NCBI GenBank assembly: GCA_965233625.1
Contig: OZ247499.1
Span: forward strand, 5,084,001-5,148,000
Reading direction: 5' to 3'
DNA: 64,000 nucleotides
Source: G965233625 sp965233625
Lineage (GTDB): Bacteria > Planctomycetota > Planctomycetia > Pirellulales > Pirellulaceae
The notes below the pieces were generated by a model that worked only from the letters and a program-made list of their open reading frames with translations, was not told the DNA's origin and ran no database searches. Positions 52,838-61,220 of the stretch are shown piece by piece; the first letter of the stretch is position 1; every line of letters starts with the position of its first letter. The position numbers and the translations under genes are program-made.

Positions 52838-52866
52838 TGCGGCGTGGTTGACTGTCAACCGCCGCA
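52838..52866 (-). promoter_or_regulatory. GC-rich hairpin between the SpoIIE phosphatase and STAS genes
   Basis: GGTTGAC-T-GTCAACC (52846-52860) is a perfect inverted repeat, extended by TGCGGCG and GCCGCA on its sides with a one-base bulge. It lies in the 223-bp gap. Its symmetry could be an operator for the STAS gene or a partial terminator for the phosphatase gene. Confidence 0.45.
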
Positions 52867-52950
52867 CGACGCAACTGAAGCGTGAAAACGCCGCCCCGGA
52901 ATCGCAAGTACCTGAAGCGGTGCGCTGGCAGACGGCCACCGCGTGCAGTC

Positions 52951-55104
52951 TCAATCATCCATCTCTAAGTCTGCGGCGACCTTCGAGATCACGATCGTCA
53001 TATCATCTTCCTGCGGTTCATCCTCCACAAATTCGCGGACCTCTTGCAGCACCTGTTTCACCATCCACTTCGCAGGCTGGTGGAGATGTTGCCGCACGTT
53101 AGCGACCATGCGGTCGCCGCCAAACATGGCGTCGTCGTGGCGCCGTGCTTCGTCGATGCCATCGGTGGCCAGCAGGAAGGTGTCGCCTTCCCGCAGTTGT
53201 ATGGTCGCTGAATTCGTGTGAGCAGCGGTTTCTATGATGCCCAGTGGCAGACCCGTCGATTCGAGAATCCTCACCTCTCCGGCAGCATCAAGCAGGTAGC
53301 CTTGATGGCCGGCGCTGGCGTAAACCAGAGTTTTCCGCTGCAGGTCCAGCAGGCCGATAAAGGCCGTCGCAAAGTTCTCATTCCGGTCACGGCAGAACTG
53401 CCGGTTGGCGCTGGTAAGGATTGCCTGCGGAGATTCGTTTAACTCAGCGGCAGCCCGGAAGTAGGCCTGCAAACGTGCGGCCAGCAGTGCAGGGCCCAGG
53501 CCGTGCCCGCTGATGTCCGCAATAACAACCGCCACCAGATTCCCGCCGGTATAGAGGAAGTCAAAGAAGTCGCCGCCGATGCTTTCTGCGGCGTGCATCT
53601 CGCCGGCAATATCGAACGTTCCGGACCGCGGCATTTCCCACGGCAGCAGACTTTGCTGCACATCACGCGCAACATCGATGGCCATCCTCGCGCGGGCGGC
53701 GGCCTTCTGCGCGGTGATATCCTGACCATCGCCGACATAGTGGGTGACCTTTCCATTCTCGTCCTTCACGGCGGAAATGCTCAGACGCTGCGGAAAGAGA
53801 TGCCCGTCCTTGTGTTTGTTCCAGACCTCGCCTTCCCAATGTCCTTCCTGGCAGACCTTGCTCCACATCTGGCGATAGAACTCCTGGTCGTGCCGGCCGG
53901 ACTTCAGGATCCGCGGTGTTTTGCCGAGCGCTTCTGCGGCGGTATACCCGGTAAGCCTGGTGAAACTATCGTTCACGCGCAGGATGTGGCCGGTGGGGTC
54001 CGTCACGATCATGCTGTCGTAACTGTTGAAGGAAACAGCCGCCAGCCGCAGACGTTCCTGCGCGGCGCTGAGTTCTTCGCTGGTCGCCTGCAACGCCTTG
54101 GTGCGTTCGTTTACCAGCTGTTGTAGCTGGTGGTTCAACTGCTCAAGCATCTGGCGGGAGTTGTCGTGTTCGATGGCGATGCCCGCCAGTTGCGAGGCGA
54201 ACTCGATCGCGCGGACTTCAACCTCCATCGGTTCACGCGGTTCGTGATAGTACATGGCGAACGTGCCAAGCACGTTCCCGTCAAGCGACTTCACAGGCTC
54301 TGACCAGCAGGCCCGGAGCTCCGCACGCCGTGCCATCTCGCGGAAATTCCGCCAATTGGGATGCTCCAGAACGTCGCTCACGATAACGCGTCTGCCATGG
54401 AACGCGGCCGCGCCGCAAGAGCCGTTTTCCGGCCCGACTGGCAACCCGTCGACGGCGGCGTTGTAGAAGTCAGGAAGCCCCGGTGCGACGCCGCGGTGCA
54501 GACGCTGGCCACCAGAATCGAGAATCAGGATCGAACAGATCATGCCGGGCAGCGTGCTTTCGACAATGCCCACCAGCGTTTTCAGCGCCTCTGGCAGCGG
54601 TAATCCACGCGCGATCTGTTCCAGAATCTGGCTGCGTCCGCGCTGATAAAGTTCAAACTGCTTACGTTCAGTGATATCGACAATCGTGCCACGCACCAGC
54701 TTGGCGCCGTCGATTGGCACCTTCACCAGCCGCACTTCGCAGGGGAAGCGTTCCCCGCGGGCGTTCTGGTGCCACCATTCGAACACGGCAACACCCTGGG
54801 TCACCGCCTGGTTAATCATCCGCCTGCCGTATTCGCCCGAGGCGCCGTCCGCCTGTTGCGACGGGCTGACATCGAACGGACCAACCTGCAGAAGTTTGTC
54901 ACGTGGTAAGCCGAATATTTCTTCGGCGCGTGGATTTGCATCCACGAACTTTCCCGTCGCAACGTCGAGAATGACGATTCCCTCCGGCGCGAATTCCATC
55001 ACGCGGCGAAGTTGTTGCTTAGTCTGATGGTGTTCACGCTGCTCTTCGAGGAGTGCTTTCTCTAGTGATAGGACGTCGCTAGATGGGTCAGCATTCCCTT
55101 CCAT
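52951..55104 (-). CDS. PAS-GAF-PAS-SpoIIE serine phosphatase
   Basis: This 717-residue signalling protein has a PAS domain at about residues 40-150 (RRVMEFAPEGIVILDVATGK, VDANPRAEEIFGL), a GAF domain at about 175-320, and a second PAS at about 350-465 (FNSYDSMIVTDPTGHILRVN). A C-terminal PP2C-type SpoIIE phosphatase follows, with GDFFDF, VIADISGHGLGPALLAARLQ, ASAGHQGYLLD and LLATDGIDEAR, keeping the metal-binding aspartates. It should dephosphorylate STAS antagonists, and one lies downstream. It is soluble (no membrane span). A GAGGAG-like site precedes its ATG. Confidence 0.93.
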   Translation of the reverse strand: MEGNADPSSDVLSLEKALLEEQREHHQTKQQLRRVMEFAPEGIVILDVATGKFVDANPRAEEIFGLPRDKLLQVGPFDVSPSQQADGASGEYGRRMINQAVTQGVAVFEWWHQNARGERFPCEVRLVKVPIDGAKLVRGTIVDITERKQFELYQRGRSQILEQIARGLPLPEALKTLVGIVESTLPGMICSILILDSGGQRLHRGVAPGLPDFYNAAVDGLPVGPENGSCGAAAFHGRRVIVSDVLEHPNWRNFREMARRAELRACWSEPVKSLDGNVLGTFAMYYHEPREPMEVEVRAIEFASQLAGIAIEHDNSRQMLEQLNHQLQQLVNERTKALQATSEELSAAQERLRLAAVSFNSYDSMIVTDPTGHILRVNDSFTRLTGYTAAEALGKTPRILKSGRHDQEFYRQMWSKVCQEGHWEGEVWNKHKDGHLFPQRLSISAVKDENGKVTHYVGDGQDITAQKAAARARMAIDVARDVQQSLLPWEMPRSGTFDIAGEMHAAESIGGDFFDFLYTGGNLVAVVIADISGHGLGPALLAARLQAYFRAAAELNESPQAILTSANRQFCRDRNENFATAFIGLLDLQRKTLVYASAGHQGYLLDAAGEVRILESTGLPLGIIETAAHTNSATIQLREGDTFLLATDGIDEARRHDDAMFGGDRMVANVRQHLHQPAKWMVKQVLQEVREFVEDEPQEDDMTIVISKVAADLEMDD

Positions 55105-55249
55105 GATTTTGCCTTCATGGGAAGAACAGCACTTTTAACCGGATTAATCGCACCACCACATAGAGAACTGTCCATACATCAACAGTGGGGGTATCCTCCA
55201 AAGATTATGGCCACGAAGGTGCAATGTCAAGAAAAACCGGCAGGCGGGG

Positions 55250-55606
55250 TCATTCATTCAGCGGTTGCATAACGGCGTGTTTCAGCAGCAGATAATTCAC
55301 GCCCTGATATTCCGTTAGCACAGCTTTGATGTCCCAGACGCGGGGCTTGCGGGTGCCCGTCAGCGAATTGACCACACGCTCCAGAGCCAGGTTTTCCAGC
55401 ACGGTGTAAGCAGTTTCGCGGCTTCCACCGCGGTAAAATGTCACGCGATCGCTGGTCTCGCGGAAAGTGCCAGCCATGCGGATAACTTCGCCCTCACGGT
55501 GATTTTCGCCGCTTTTCACTTCGCCAGAAGGCTCCTGCCCGGAAGCTTCCACGGTAATTAATGGGAAGACGAGCAGCGTTAACAGTGCAATAAAGGGAGA
55601 TCGCAT
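55250..55606 (-). CDS. small exported protein of unknown function
   Basis: This 118-residue protein starts at ATG 55606 with a signal peptide (MRSPFIALLTLLVFPLITVEASGQ). The mature part is a small beta-rich domain (AGTFRETSDRVTFYRGGSRE). The frame extends to 55645 without a better start. No family was recognised. It is transcribed leftward, away from rpmG. Confidence 0.65.
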   Translation of the reverse strand: MRSPFIALLTLLVFPLITVEASGQEPSGEVKSGENHREGEVIRMAGTFRETSDRVTFYRGGSRETAYTVLENLALERVVNSLTGTRKPRVWDIKAVLTEYQGVNYLLLKHAVMQPLNE

Positions 55607-55793
55607 GGAATTAGTCCACTTCGAGCGGTTCACCGGGTTGTGCATGGCGGGATTGCTTGGCAGTTAAAACCTAGCATGGTATTTGGCAAACCCGTGATCG
55701 CGCGCAAGCCCTCTGCCAAATCTGGCGGCAATTGGCTACAATGCCCCTCCCAAAATCCTTAACAGCGTTTTCACATCGTTCAGGTGATCTACG

Positions 55794-55952
55794 ATGGCCA
55801 AAAAGAAAAAAGAATCCGTCTTCCTCGTCTGCGAAGAAACTGGCGACTACAACTACACGCTGCGTCGCAAAACTGGCGGCGAAAAGCTGAAGCTGAAGAA
55901 GTACTGCCCACGTCTGCGTAAGCACACGCTGCACGTTGAGAAGAAGAAATAG
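55794..55952 (+). CDS. rpmG: 50S ribosomal protein L33
   Basis: This is a 52-codon gene, MAKKKKESVFLVCEETGDYN through the KLKLKKYCPRLRKHTLHVEKK end. It matches bacterial L33, a small basic protein of the large ribosomal subunit. Only one cysteine remains in each half (C13 and C38), so the zinc-ribbon CxxC pairs of C+ type L33 are absent; this is the C- form. It is transcribed alone, just before recJ, without secE or nusG next to it. Confidence 0.9.
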   Translation: MAKKKKESVFLVCEETGDYNYTLRRKTGGEKLKLKKYCPRLRKHTLHVEKKK

Positions 55953-56020
55953 GCAGTCGGCCCCGCTGGCTCAACTTGCCAGGGCCCAATGCCGTTGGAA
56001 CACACATTATTTAGGGATGG

Positions 56021-57778
56021 ATGACGACCGCGATGAATAGCCGCTGGCGCATCCATCCCCACGACGCTGCGCAGATCGCCGCGCTGGAAAAGTCCGCAGG
56101 CGTTTCCCCCGTGGTCGCTCAGCTACTTTCCGCACGTGGCGTTACCGACCCGGCGGAAGTGCGGACCTTTCTTGAAGCGAAGCTCACCGGCCTTCGCGAA
56201 CCGCAGCTGCTGCCCGGCGCATCCGCCGCCGCCAAGCGTATCTTCGCCGCCATCGAGGCGGAACGGCCCATCGTCGTCTTCGGCGACTACGACGCCGACG
56301 GCATGACCGGCGCCGCCATTCTCTATAGCTGTCTGCAGCTTCTGAAGGCGAACGTCAAATACTACGTGCCGAACCGGCTGGAAGAAGGTTACGGCCTAAG
56401 TCACGACGCGCTGGAACTGCTGCACCGCCGCGGCGCCTCGATGGTCATCACCGTCGATTGCGGCATTGCGAACATCGAAGAAGCGGAAACCGCCCAGAAG
56501 CTGGGCCTGGAACTGATCGTCACCGATCATCATCAGTTCGCCAGTACGTTGCCCGCCGCCGCCGAACTGGTGCACCCGCAACTGCCCGGCGGCGACTATC
56601 CCTTCCACGGCCTATGCGGCGCCGGCGTGGCGCTGAAGGTTGCCTGGGCGTTGTGCCAGCTGGCATGTGGCGAAGAAAAAGTCACCAAGCCGATGCGCGA
56701 GTTCCTGTTGCAAGCTGTTGGCCTGGCGGCGTTCGGCACGGTCGCCGATGTGGTGCCGCTTCAGGATGAGAACCGCATCCTGGTGAAGCACGGACTACGC
56801 CGTCTGAAAGATCAGCCGGTCGCAGGCATCCAGGCGATGTTGAATCTCGCCCAACTAAACGACCGGCCAGAACTTCGCACCGAAGATATCGGCTTCACCC
56901 TGGCGCCGCGGCTGAATGCGGCCGGACGGCTGGGGCATGCACGTCTGGGCATTGAACTGCTAACCACCCGCGACCCGGAACGCGCGCAGGCTTTGGCCGA
57001 GTACTTCGAGCAGCTCAACGAACAACGCGACACCACGCAGAACCGCATCGAACGCGCCGCCCGCAAAGTGATCCGCGAAGACCTGCAAGAAGACTCTGAC
57101 CCCGCCTTCGTTATTGCCGGTCGCGACTGGCACCCCGGTGTGATTGGCATTGTCGCCGGGCGGTTGCAGGAACGGTTCCATCGCCCCGTGCTGATCATTT
57201 CGCAGGATAAACTCGGCGCCAAGCCAGCCACCGGCTCTGGACGCAGCGGCGGACGCATCGATCTGCACAAAGCATTGTCGGCATGCAGCGATTATCTGGT
57301 CGGCTTCGGCGGGCACGCCGCGGCTGCAGGCTTCAAAGTGGAAGAAGATCGCATCGACGCCTTCCGCGCCGCCTTCTGTGAAGTGGTGCAGTCAGAGCTT
57401 GGCTCCGACATCGGCACACAGACGCTACGCATTGACGCCGAGGCGCCACTCAGCCAACTGACGCTTCGCACCATCGAGCAGATCGAACTACTCGCCCCCT
57501 TCGGCGCCGGCAACCCGCGGCCCATGCTCTGCGCCTGCGGCGTGGAACTGGCCGAACCGCCAAAGATGATGGGTGCCAGCGAACGCCACTTCAGCGTACG
57601 GCTAAAACAGCACGGCGCCACCCTCCGCGGCGTGGCCTTCAATAAAGGCGAAGACGCCCACGAACTAGAACAATTCGGCGGCCCCTTCGACATCGCCTTC
57701 CGCCCCGTCATCAACGAATGGCGCGGCCGCAAAAATGTAGAAATGCATCTAGCAGACTGGCGGCCGAGTAGTGGTTAG
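56021..57778 (+). CDS. recJ: single-stranded-DNA exonuclease RecJ
   Basis: This 585-residue DHH-family 5'-3' exonuclease acts in recombination and mismatch repair. Motifs are VVFGDYDADGMTGAAIL at about residues 85-101, VITVDCGIANIEEA, IVTDHHQF, a later GFGGHAAAAGF (DHHA1 GGH motif), and a C-terminal OB-like domain. An AGGGATGG site precedes the ATG. Its stop codon (TAG, 57776-57778) lies inside a heptamer repeat array, so the last codons may have been altered by an insertion; the protein still ends in a normal-looking hydrophilic tail. Confidence 0.93.
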   Translation: MTTAMNSRWRIHPHDAAQIAALEKSAGVSPVVAQLLSARGVTDPAEVRTFLEAKLTGLREPQLLPGASAAAKRIFAAIEAERPIVVFGDYDADGMTGAAILYSCLQLLKANVKYYVPNRLEEGYGLSHDALELLHRRGASMVITVDCGIANIEEAETAQKLGLELIVTDHHQFASTLPAAAELVHPQLPGGDYPFHGLCGAGVALKVAWALCQLACGEEKVTKPMREFLLQAVGLAAFGTVADVVPLQDENRILVKHGLRRLKDQPVAGIQAMLNLAQLNDRPELRTEDIGFTLAPRLNAAGRLGHARLGIELLTTRDPERAQALAEYFEQLNEQRDTTQNRIERAARKVIREDLQEDSDPAFVIAGRDWHPGVIGIVAGRLQERFHRPVLIISQDKLGAKPATGSGRSGGRIDLHKALSACSDYLVGFGGHAAAAGFKVEEDRIDAFRAAFCEVVQSELGSDIGTQTLRIDAEAPLSQLTLRTIEQIELLAPFGAGNPRPMLCACGVELAEPPKMMGASERHFSVRLKQHGATLRGVAFNKGEDAHELEQFGGPFDIAFRPVINEWRGRKNVEMHLADWRPSSG

Positions 57779-58231
57779 TGGCTAGAGGTTAGAGGTTAGT
57801 GCTTCGCTCTTAGTGATCTGATGAGGCCGCTTATTATGCGTCCTACTTCTTCGGCGGATTCTAGTGCCGTCGCTGCGTTGTTGAGATAGCCTAGTCTTTG
57901 GGCGATCAGAAGTTGCGTTGTGACCTCGGCGGTTGAACCTCTCGCGATTCCTAGAAATTGAATGAACTCACCTTTGGAGTTTCTTGATTGTCCTTCCGCG
58001 ATATTGCTGGGAATCGAGACAGCAGCCCGCCGGACCTGCGACACCAACCCGAATCGCTCGTCATCGGGAAATGTTTTCGTAAGCTCGTAGACACAGACCA
58101 CAAGATCCATAGCTTTCTGCCAAGCAATCAACTCGCGATAGTGCTGAGCCATATCTAGAGAAACCACTAACCACTAACCTCTAACCTCTAACCTCTAACC
58201 TCTAACCACTAACCACTAACCACTAGCCTCT
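57771..58231 (-). mobile_element. heptamer-flanked four-helix-bundle cassette
   Basis: The left array at 57771-57801 reads GTGGTTA GTGGCTA GAGGTTA GAGGTTA GTG. The right array at 58162-58231 has about ten heptamers of AACCACT/AACCTCT type. They are complementary (inverted) versions of one unit family. The gene inside (57796-58152) is a four-helix-bundle protein. The left array supplies the TAG stop of recJ (57776-57778) and the TAA stop of the cassette gene, and the right array supplies the TAG stop of the Gfo/Idh/MocA gene (58223-58225). So arrays overlap coding ends on both sides, as expected for insertion between two convergent genes. Confidence 0.7.
57796..58152 (-). CDS. four-helix-bundle protein (23S rRNA intervening-sequence-protein family)
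   Basis: This 118-residue all-helical protein starts MAQHYRELIAWQKAMDLVVC and has TFPDDERFGLVSQVRRAAVS, IPSNIAEGQSRNSKGEFIQF and LGIARGSTAEVTTQLLIAQR. These are hallmarks of the four-helix-bundle family (TIGR02436) first found in 23S rRNA intervening sequences of Leptospira and related to the Avd protein of diversity-generating retroelements. Here it is outside any rRNA gene, bounded by heptamer arrays. The function is unknown. The stop codon lies within an array. An ATG at 58167 is a longer alternative. Confidence 0.9.
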   Translation of the reverse strand: MAQHYRELIAWQKAMDLVVCVYELTKTFPDDERFGLVSQVRRAAVSIPSNIAEGQSRNSKGEFIQFLGIARGSTAEVTTQLLIAQRLGYLNNAATALESAEEVGRIISGLIRSLRAKH

Positions 58232-59500
58232 AAATTCGAATCCCTTTCGATAGTCGCGTCCCCAGAGCTGTTCCGCCGGGCGGTTGTTGACGATGTGGCC
58301 GTTGCGGGGGTCGCAGGTGAGGGTGCTGCTGGTGCGGTGGGCGATGTTGCCCAGGTGGCATAGCAGCGTGCTTTTGTGGGCGATTTCGATATCGGCGTTC
58401 GGCTTGGCGCCGGTGCGGATGCAGTCGAGGAAGTTGGCGAAGTGCGGGGCGTCTCCGCGTGTGCCGGTTTTGCGTTCGATCTCTTTGCCCTTCATGTCGA
58501 AGATGGCGTAATCCTGATCGGTGACGACCATCGAACCTTTTTCGCCATGGAAGCTCACGCCGAAGCGGGTGTTGTGAACGCCCAGCGGCGACCAGCTAAG
58601 ACCCTCCCACATGATCGTGGCGTCTTTGAACGTGTATGTGACCAGGTGCGTATCGGGCGTGGTCTGGTCATCGGAGAAGCGGAAACGTCCGCCGCCGGAA
58701 CTGACCTGCGAAGGATAATCCACCTGCATGCCCCAGCGAGCGACGTCCAGCGCGTGCACGCCATTGTTGCCCAGTTCGCCATTGCCCCAGTGCCAATGCC
58801 AGTGCCAGTTGTAGTGAACCAGGTTGGATTTGTACGGGCGGTCCGGCGCCGGCCCCTGCCACAGTTCGTAGTTCAGCCAGGATGGCGGCGCCACCACTTC
58901 GCCGGTGCCGATGGTGCCACGGCGGTTGTTGTACCAGCTACGTGCGTAGTGCGTTTTGCCTAACACGCCATTGTGAATACGGCCGATGGCTTCGATTAGC
59001 ATCGGGTAACTGCGACGCTGCGTGCCCATCGTCACAACCCGCTTATGCTTGCGGGCGGCAGCAACGGCTAGTTCCCCTTCTTCGGCCGTATGACTGCAGG
59101 GCTTCTCCACGTAAACGTGCTTGCCTGCGGAACAGCCAAGGATGGTCGCCGGTGCATGCCAATGATTCGGCGCGGCGACGATCAGCGCATCGACGGTTTT
59201 ATCGTCCAGAATCCGGCGGAAGTCTTCCACGCCTTGCGGCGCCTGTTTCTGTTTGGCTTTAACCAGTTCCACCGCCCGCGGAATCGCCCGGCTATCAACA
59301 TCGGCGATATACGCCACTTCGCAATTGGGCTGAGCCACAAAGCCGGCCGCCAACGCCCGCCCGCGGCCATTCACGCCCATAATGCCGACGCGGATTTTTT
59401 CGTTCGCCGATTCCGCCGCTTTGGCCTGGCTCTGCGAAAACACGGCCACACCGGCAGCCACACCAGCCGTCGTTTCGAGAAACGCTCTACGATCAACCAT
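58223..59500 (-). CDS. Tat-exported Gfo/Idh/MocA family oxidoreductase
   Basis: This 425-residue NAD(P)-dependent oxidoreductase starts at ATG 59500 (an earlier in-frame ATG at 59503 is adjacent). The N-terminus MVDRRAFLETTAGVAAGVAV is a twin-arginine (Tat) signal. The Rossmann domain begins KIRVGIMGVNGRGRALAAGF, and VYVEKPCSHTAEEGELAV has the family's EKP lysine. The C-terminal half carries the WHWHWGNGELGNNGVHALD segment common to planctomycete sugar-type members. It acts probably on sugars in the periplasm. The last codons (FRG, TAG) lie in a heptamer repeat. Confidence 0.93.
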   Translation of the reverse strand: MVDRRAFLETTAGVAAGVAVFSQSQAKAAESANEKIRVGIMGVNGRGRALAAGFVAQPNCEVAYIADVDSRAIPRAVELVKAKQKQAPQGVEDFRRILDDKTVDALIVAAPNHWHAPATILGCSAGKHVYVEKPCSHTAEEGELAVAAARKHKRVVTMGTQRRSYPMLIEAIGRIHNGVLGKTHYARSWYNNRRGTIGTGEVVAPPSWLNYELWQGPAPDRPYKSNLVHYNWHWHWHWGNGELGNNGVHALDVARWGMQVDYPSQVSSGGGRFRFSDDQTTPDTHLVTYTFKDATIMWEGLSWSPLGVHNTRFGVSFHGEKGSMVVTDQDYAIFDMKGKEIERKTGTRGDAPHFANFLDCIRTGAKPNADIEIAHKSTLLCHLGNIAHRTSSTLTCDPRNGHIVNNRPAEQLWGRDYRKGFEFRG

Positions 59501-59617
59501 CACACAACTCCCGGGCAGGTGGAAAGCAACTTAAAACAGCGAAGCAACTCTGCCCGATGATAACGTGTGGCAGAACCAGGCGAAAGAAAATGCCGGAAAC
59601 GAGTTAGCTGATCGAAT

Positions 59618-60592
59618 CTAATTCATGACGCCCATCGGCGCGCTGTATACTTCGGCTGCTTCTACAAAAGCGATGCCCCTTCGCGCGGCGTCACAGGCTG
59701 CTTCCCGCATCCCTGTGAGATAAATTGCCGCGCCGTCGTCGCCCCAGTTCTGTGACTTCGCCCACAAGTTGATCTCGGCGTCGTTGTCGTCAATCGCCTG
59801 AATCAGTTCAGGGACAGCGCTTGCGCGGACATAGCCGCCCACCATGAAATTGTGCTCAATCTTGTCACGTAGCGTATCGGCAAGCTCTGGAATGTCTGCC
59901 AGCAAGGGGGCAATGATCTGTTGTGGAGTGTCAAAAAGGCTAACTACATCCACGTCCCCCTGACAGAGCAGGTTGGTCGGCCAGCCATATCCGCGCGCCA
60001 TCCAGCCTGGGCGGAAGTGAGAAGCGAATTCGAGTACGGCAAGAGTGAAATCTGTTGCGAAAAGTTCGCGCGGGTTGCGTTGTTCGTCCGTGCCGGGAAG
60101 CTGTACGGGGCGATCTTCTCCGCAAGCCTGGAAGGCATCGCGGAAGAGATCCATCTTCCAGCAGAGCCCCTTCGCCAGTTCTGTATCGTTGGGTAGCTCC
60201 CCTTCGTTGCTAGGCTTCACAAGGTTAACAAGCTTGCCGCCGGTTTCATCGAGTGATTCTAAAACGGTGCGCGCGATTTCATCGACTTCGTCCTCAGTTG
60301 CTGACATATAATTGTCAATCGCGGCTGAGACCTCATCGGTGCTCTTGCCTCCGATGAAAAAGGGACGCCCCCAGACATGTACTTCTGGATCGAATAAGGG
60401 CACGCTCACGTCGGATTCATGTGTCAGGTTCAACAAGCCAAGTCCCCAGGCGTTTGCCCGGAACCGGACCTTCGCGATGCGCACCGCGTCTGGCAACAGA
60501 TCGTCGATGTCGCCGTCCCCTTGCACATACGGGATGATTCGCTTGTGAATGAATTCGACATCGACGGGGTGATAACTGATGTCCCAGCCCAT
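59618..60592 (-). CDS. uncharacterised cytoplasmic protein
   Basis: This is a 324-residue soluble protein, MGWDISYHPVDVEFIHKRI, with an acidic composition and a FRANAWGLGLLNLTHESDVS-type N-terminal half. The second half has RPGWMARGYGWPTNLLCQGD and a final alpha/beta stretch. No family was recognised and no signal sequence or membrane span is seen. Its codon use is ordinary. It stands alone between the oxidoreductase and the second STAS gene. Confidence 0.65.
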   Translation of the reverse strand: MGWDISYHPVDVEFIHKRIIPYVQGDGDIDDLLPDAVRIAKVRFRANAWGLGLLNLTHESDVSVPLFDPEVHVWGRPFFIGGKSTDEVSAAIDNYMSATEDEVDEIARTVLESLDETGGKLVNLVKPSNEGELPNDTELAKGLCWKMDLFRDAFQACGEDRPVQLPGTDEQRNPRELFATDFTLAVLEFASHFRPGWMARGYGWPTNLLCQGDVDVVSLFDTPQQIIAPLLADIPELADTLRDKIEHNFMVGGYVRASAVPELIQAIDDNDAEINLWAKSQNWGDDGAAIYLTGMREAACDAARRGIAFVEAAEVYSAPMGVMN

Positions 60593-60829
60593 TTCGTTCT
60601 ACCCTTGTTGAACAGCGTAATTGGAGTGGCGGCAGACGGCCGCGATACCTTAGGTTAGCGACACCAGCATCGCCACAAAAGCAATCAGCCTAAGTCCCTG
60701 AATTTGCTGGTGGAAATCAGTAGTTCCATTGGGCGGTAACGCTGGTATAATTGGCCGCATTGACCACCATCCTCATCCGCCCCCTGGTGGTGAGTCCTGT
60801 TTTGTTGTCTGTGTAAAAGGAACCCTGCC

Positions 60830-61195
60830 GTGGCGGCACTACGCTCAGAAGAAAACGGCGACATTCTTGTCGTGTACTTCAACGACACCAAGATTCTTGA
60901 CGAAGCCAAGATTCAGCAGATCGGCAAAGAGCTGATGGAAATGGTCGAGAAGGCGACGTCCGGCAAAATGATCGTCTGCTTCCAGGGCGTCACGTTTATG
61001 TCTTCGGCGATGATCGGTAAGGTCATCCTGCTGAATAAGAAGTGCAAAGCCGCCCAGCTGAAACTTAAGCTCTGCGACATCTGCGACAACGTGATGGAAG
61101 TGTTCAAGCTGATGCGGCTGAACAAAATCCTCGACATCCACCCCGATGTCGACAAGGCAATCGCCTCGTTCGAGAAAAAAGGCTGGTTCGGTTGA
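60830..61195 (+). CDS. second STAS-domain anti-sigma-factor antagonist
   Basis: This is a 121-residue STAS protein starting at GTG 60830 with AAAAGGA upstream. VTFMSSAMIGKVILLNKKCK carries the phospho-acceptor serine, and LMRLNKILDIHPDVDKAIAS matches the C-terminal helix. It resembles the STAS protein at 52374-52727 but is more divergent. It may be another target of the SpoIIE phosphatase 6 kb away. No kinase or sigma factor is next to it. Confidence 0.9.
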   Translation: MAALRSEENGDILVVYFNDTKILDEAKIQQIGKELMEMVEKATSGKMIVCFQGVTFMSSAMIGKVILLNKKCKAAQLKLKLCDICDNVMEVFKLMRLNKILDIHPDVDKAIASFEKKGWFG

Positions 61196-61220
61196 TCCAC
61201 CTTGAGTGATGCGGGCGGCG

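Noticed and set aside
57771..58231. possible CRISPR array at the heptamer repeats
   Set aside because: The units are contiguous 7-mers without spacers, and no cas gene is near.
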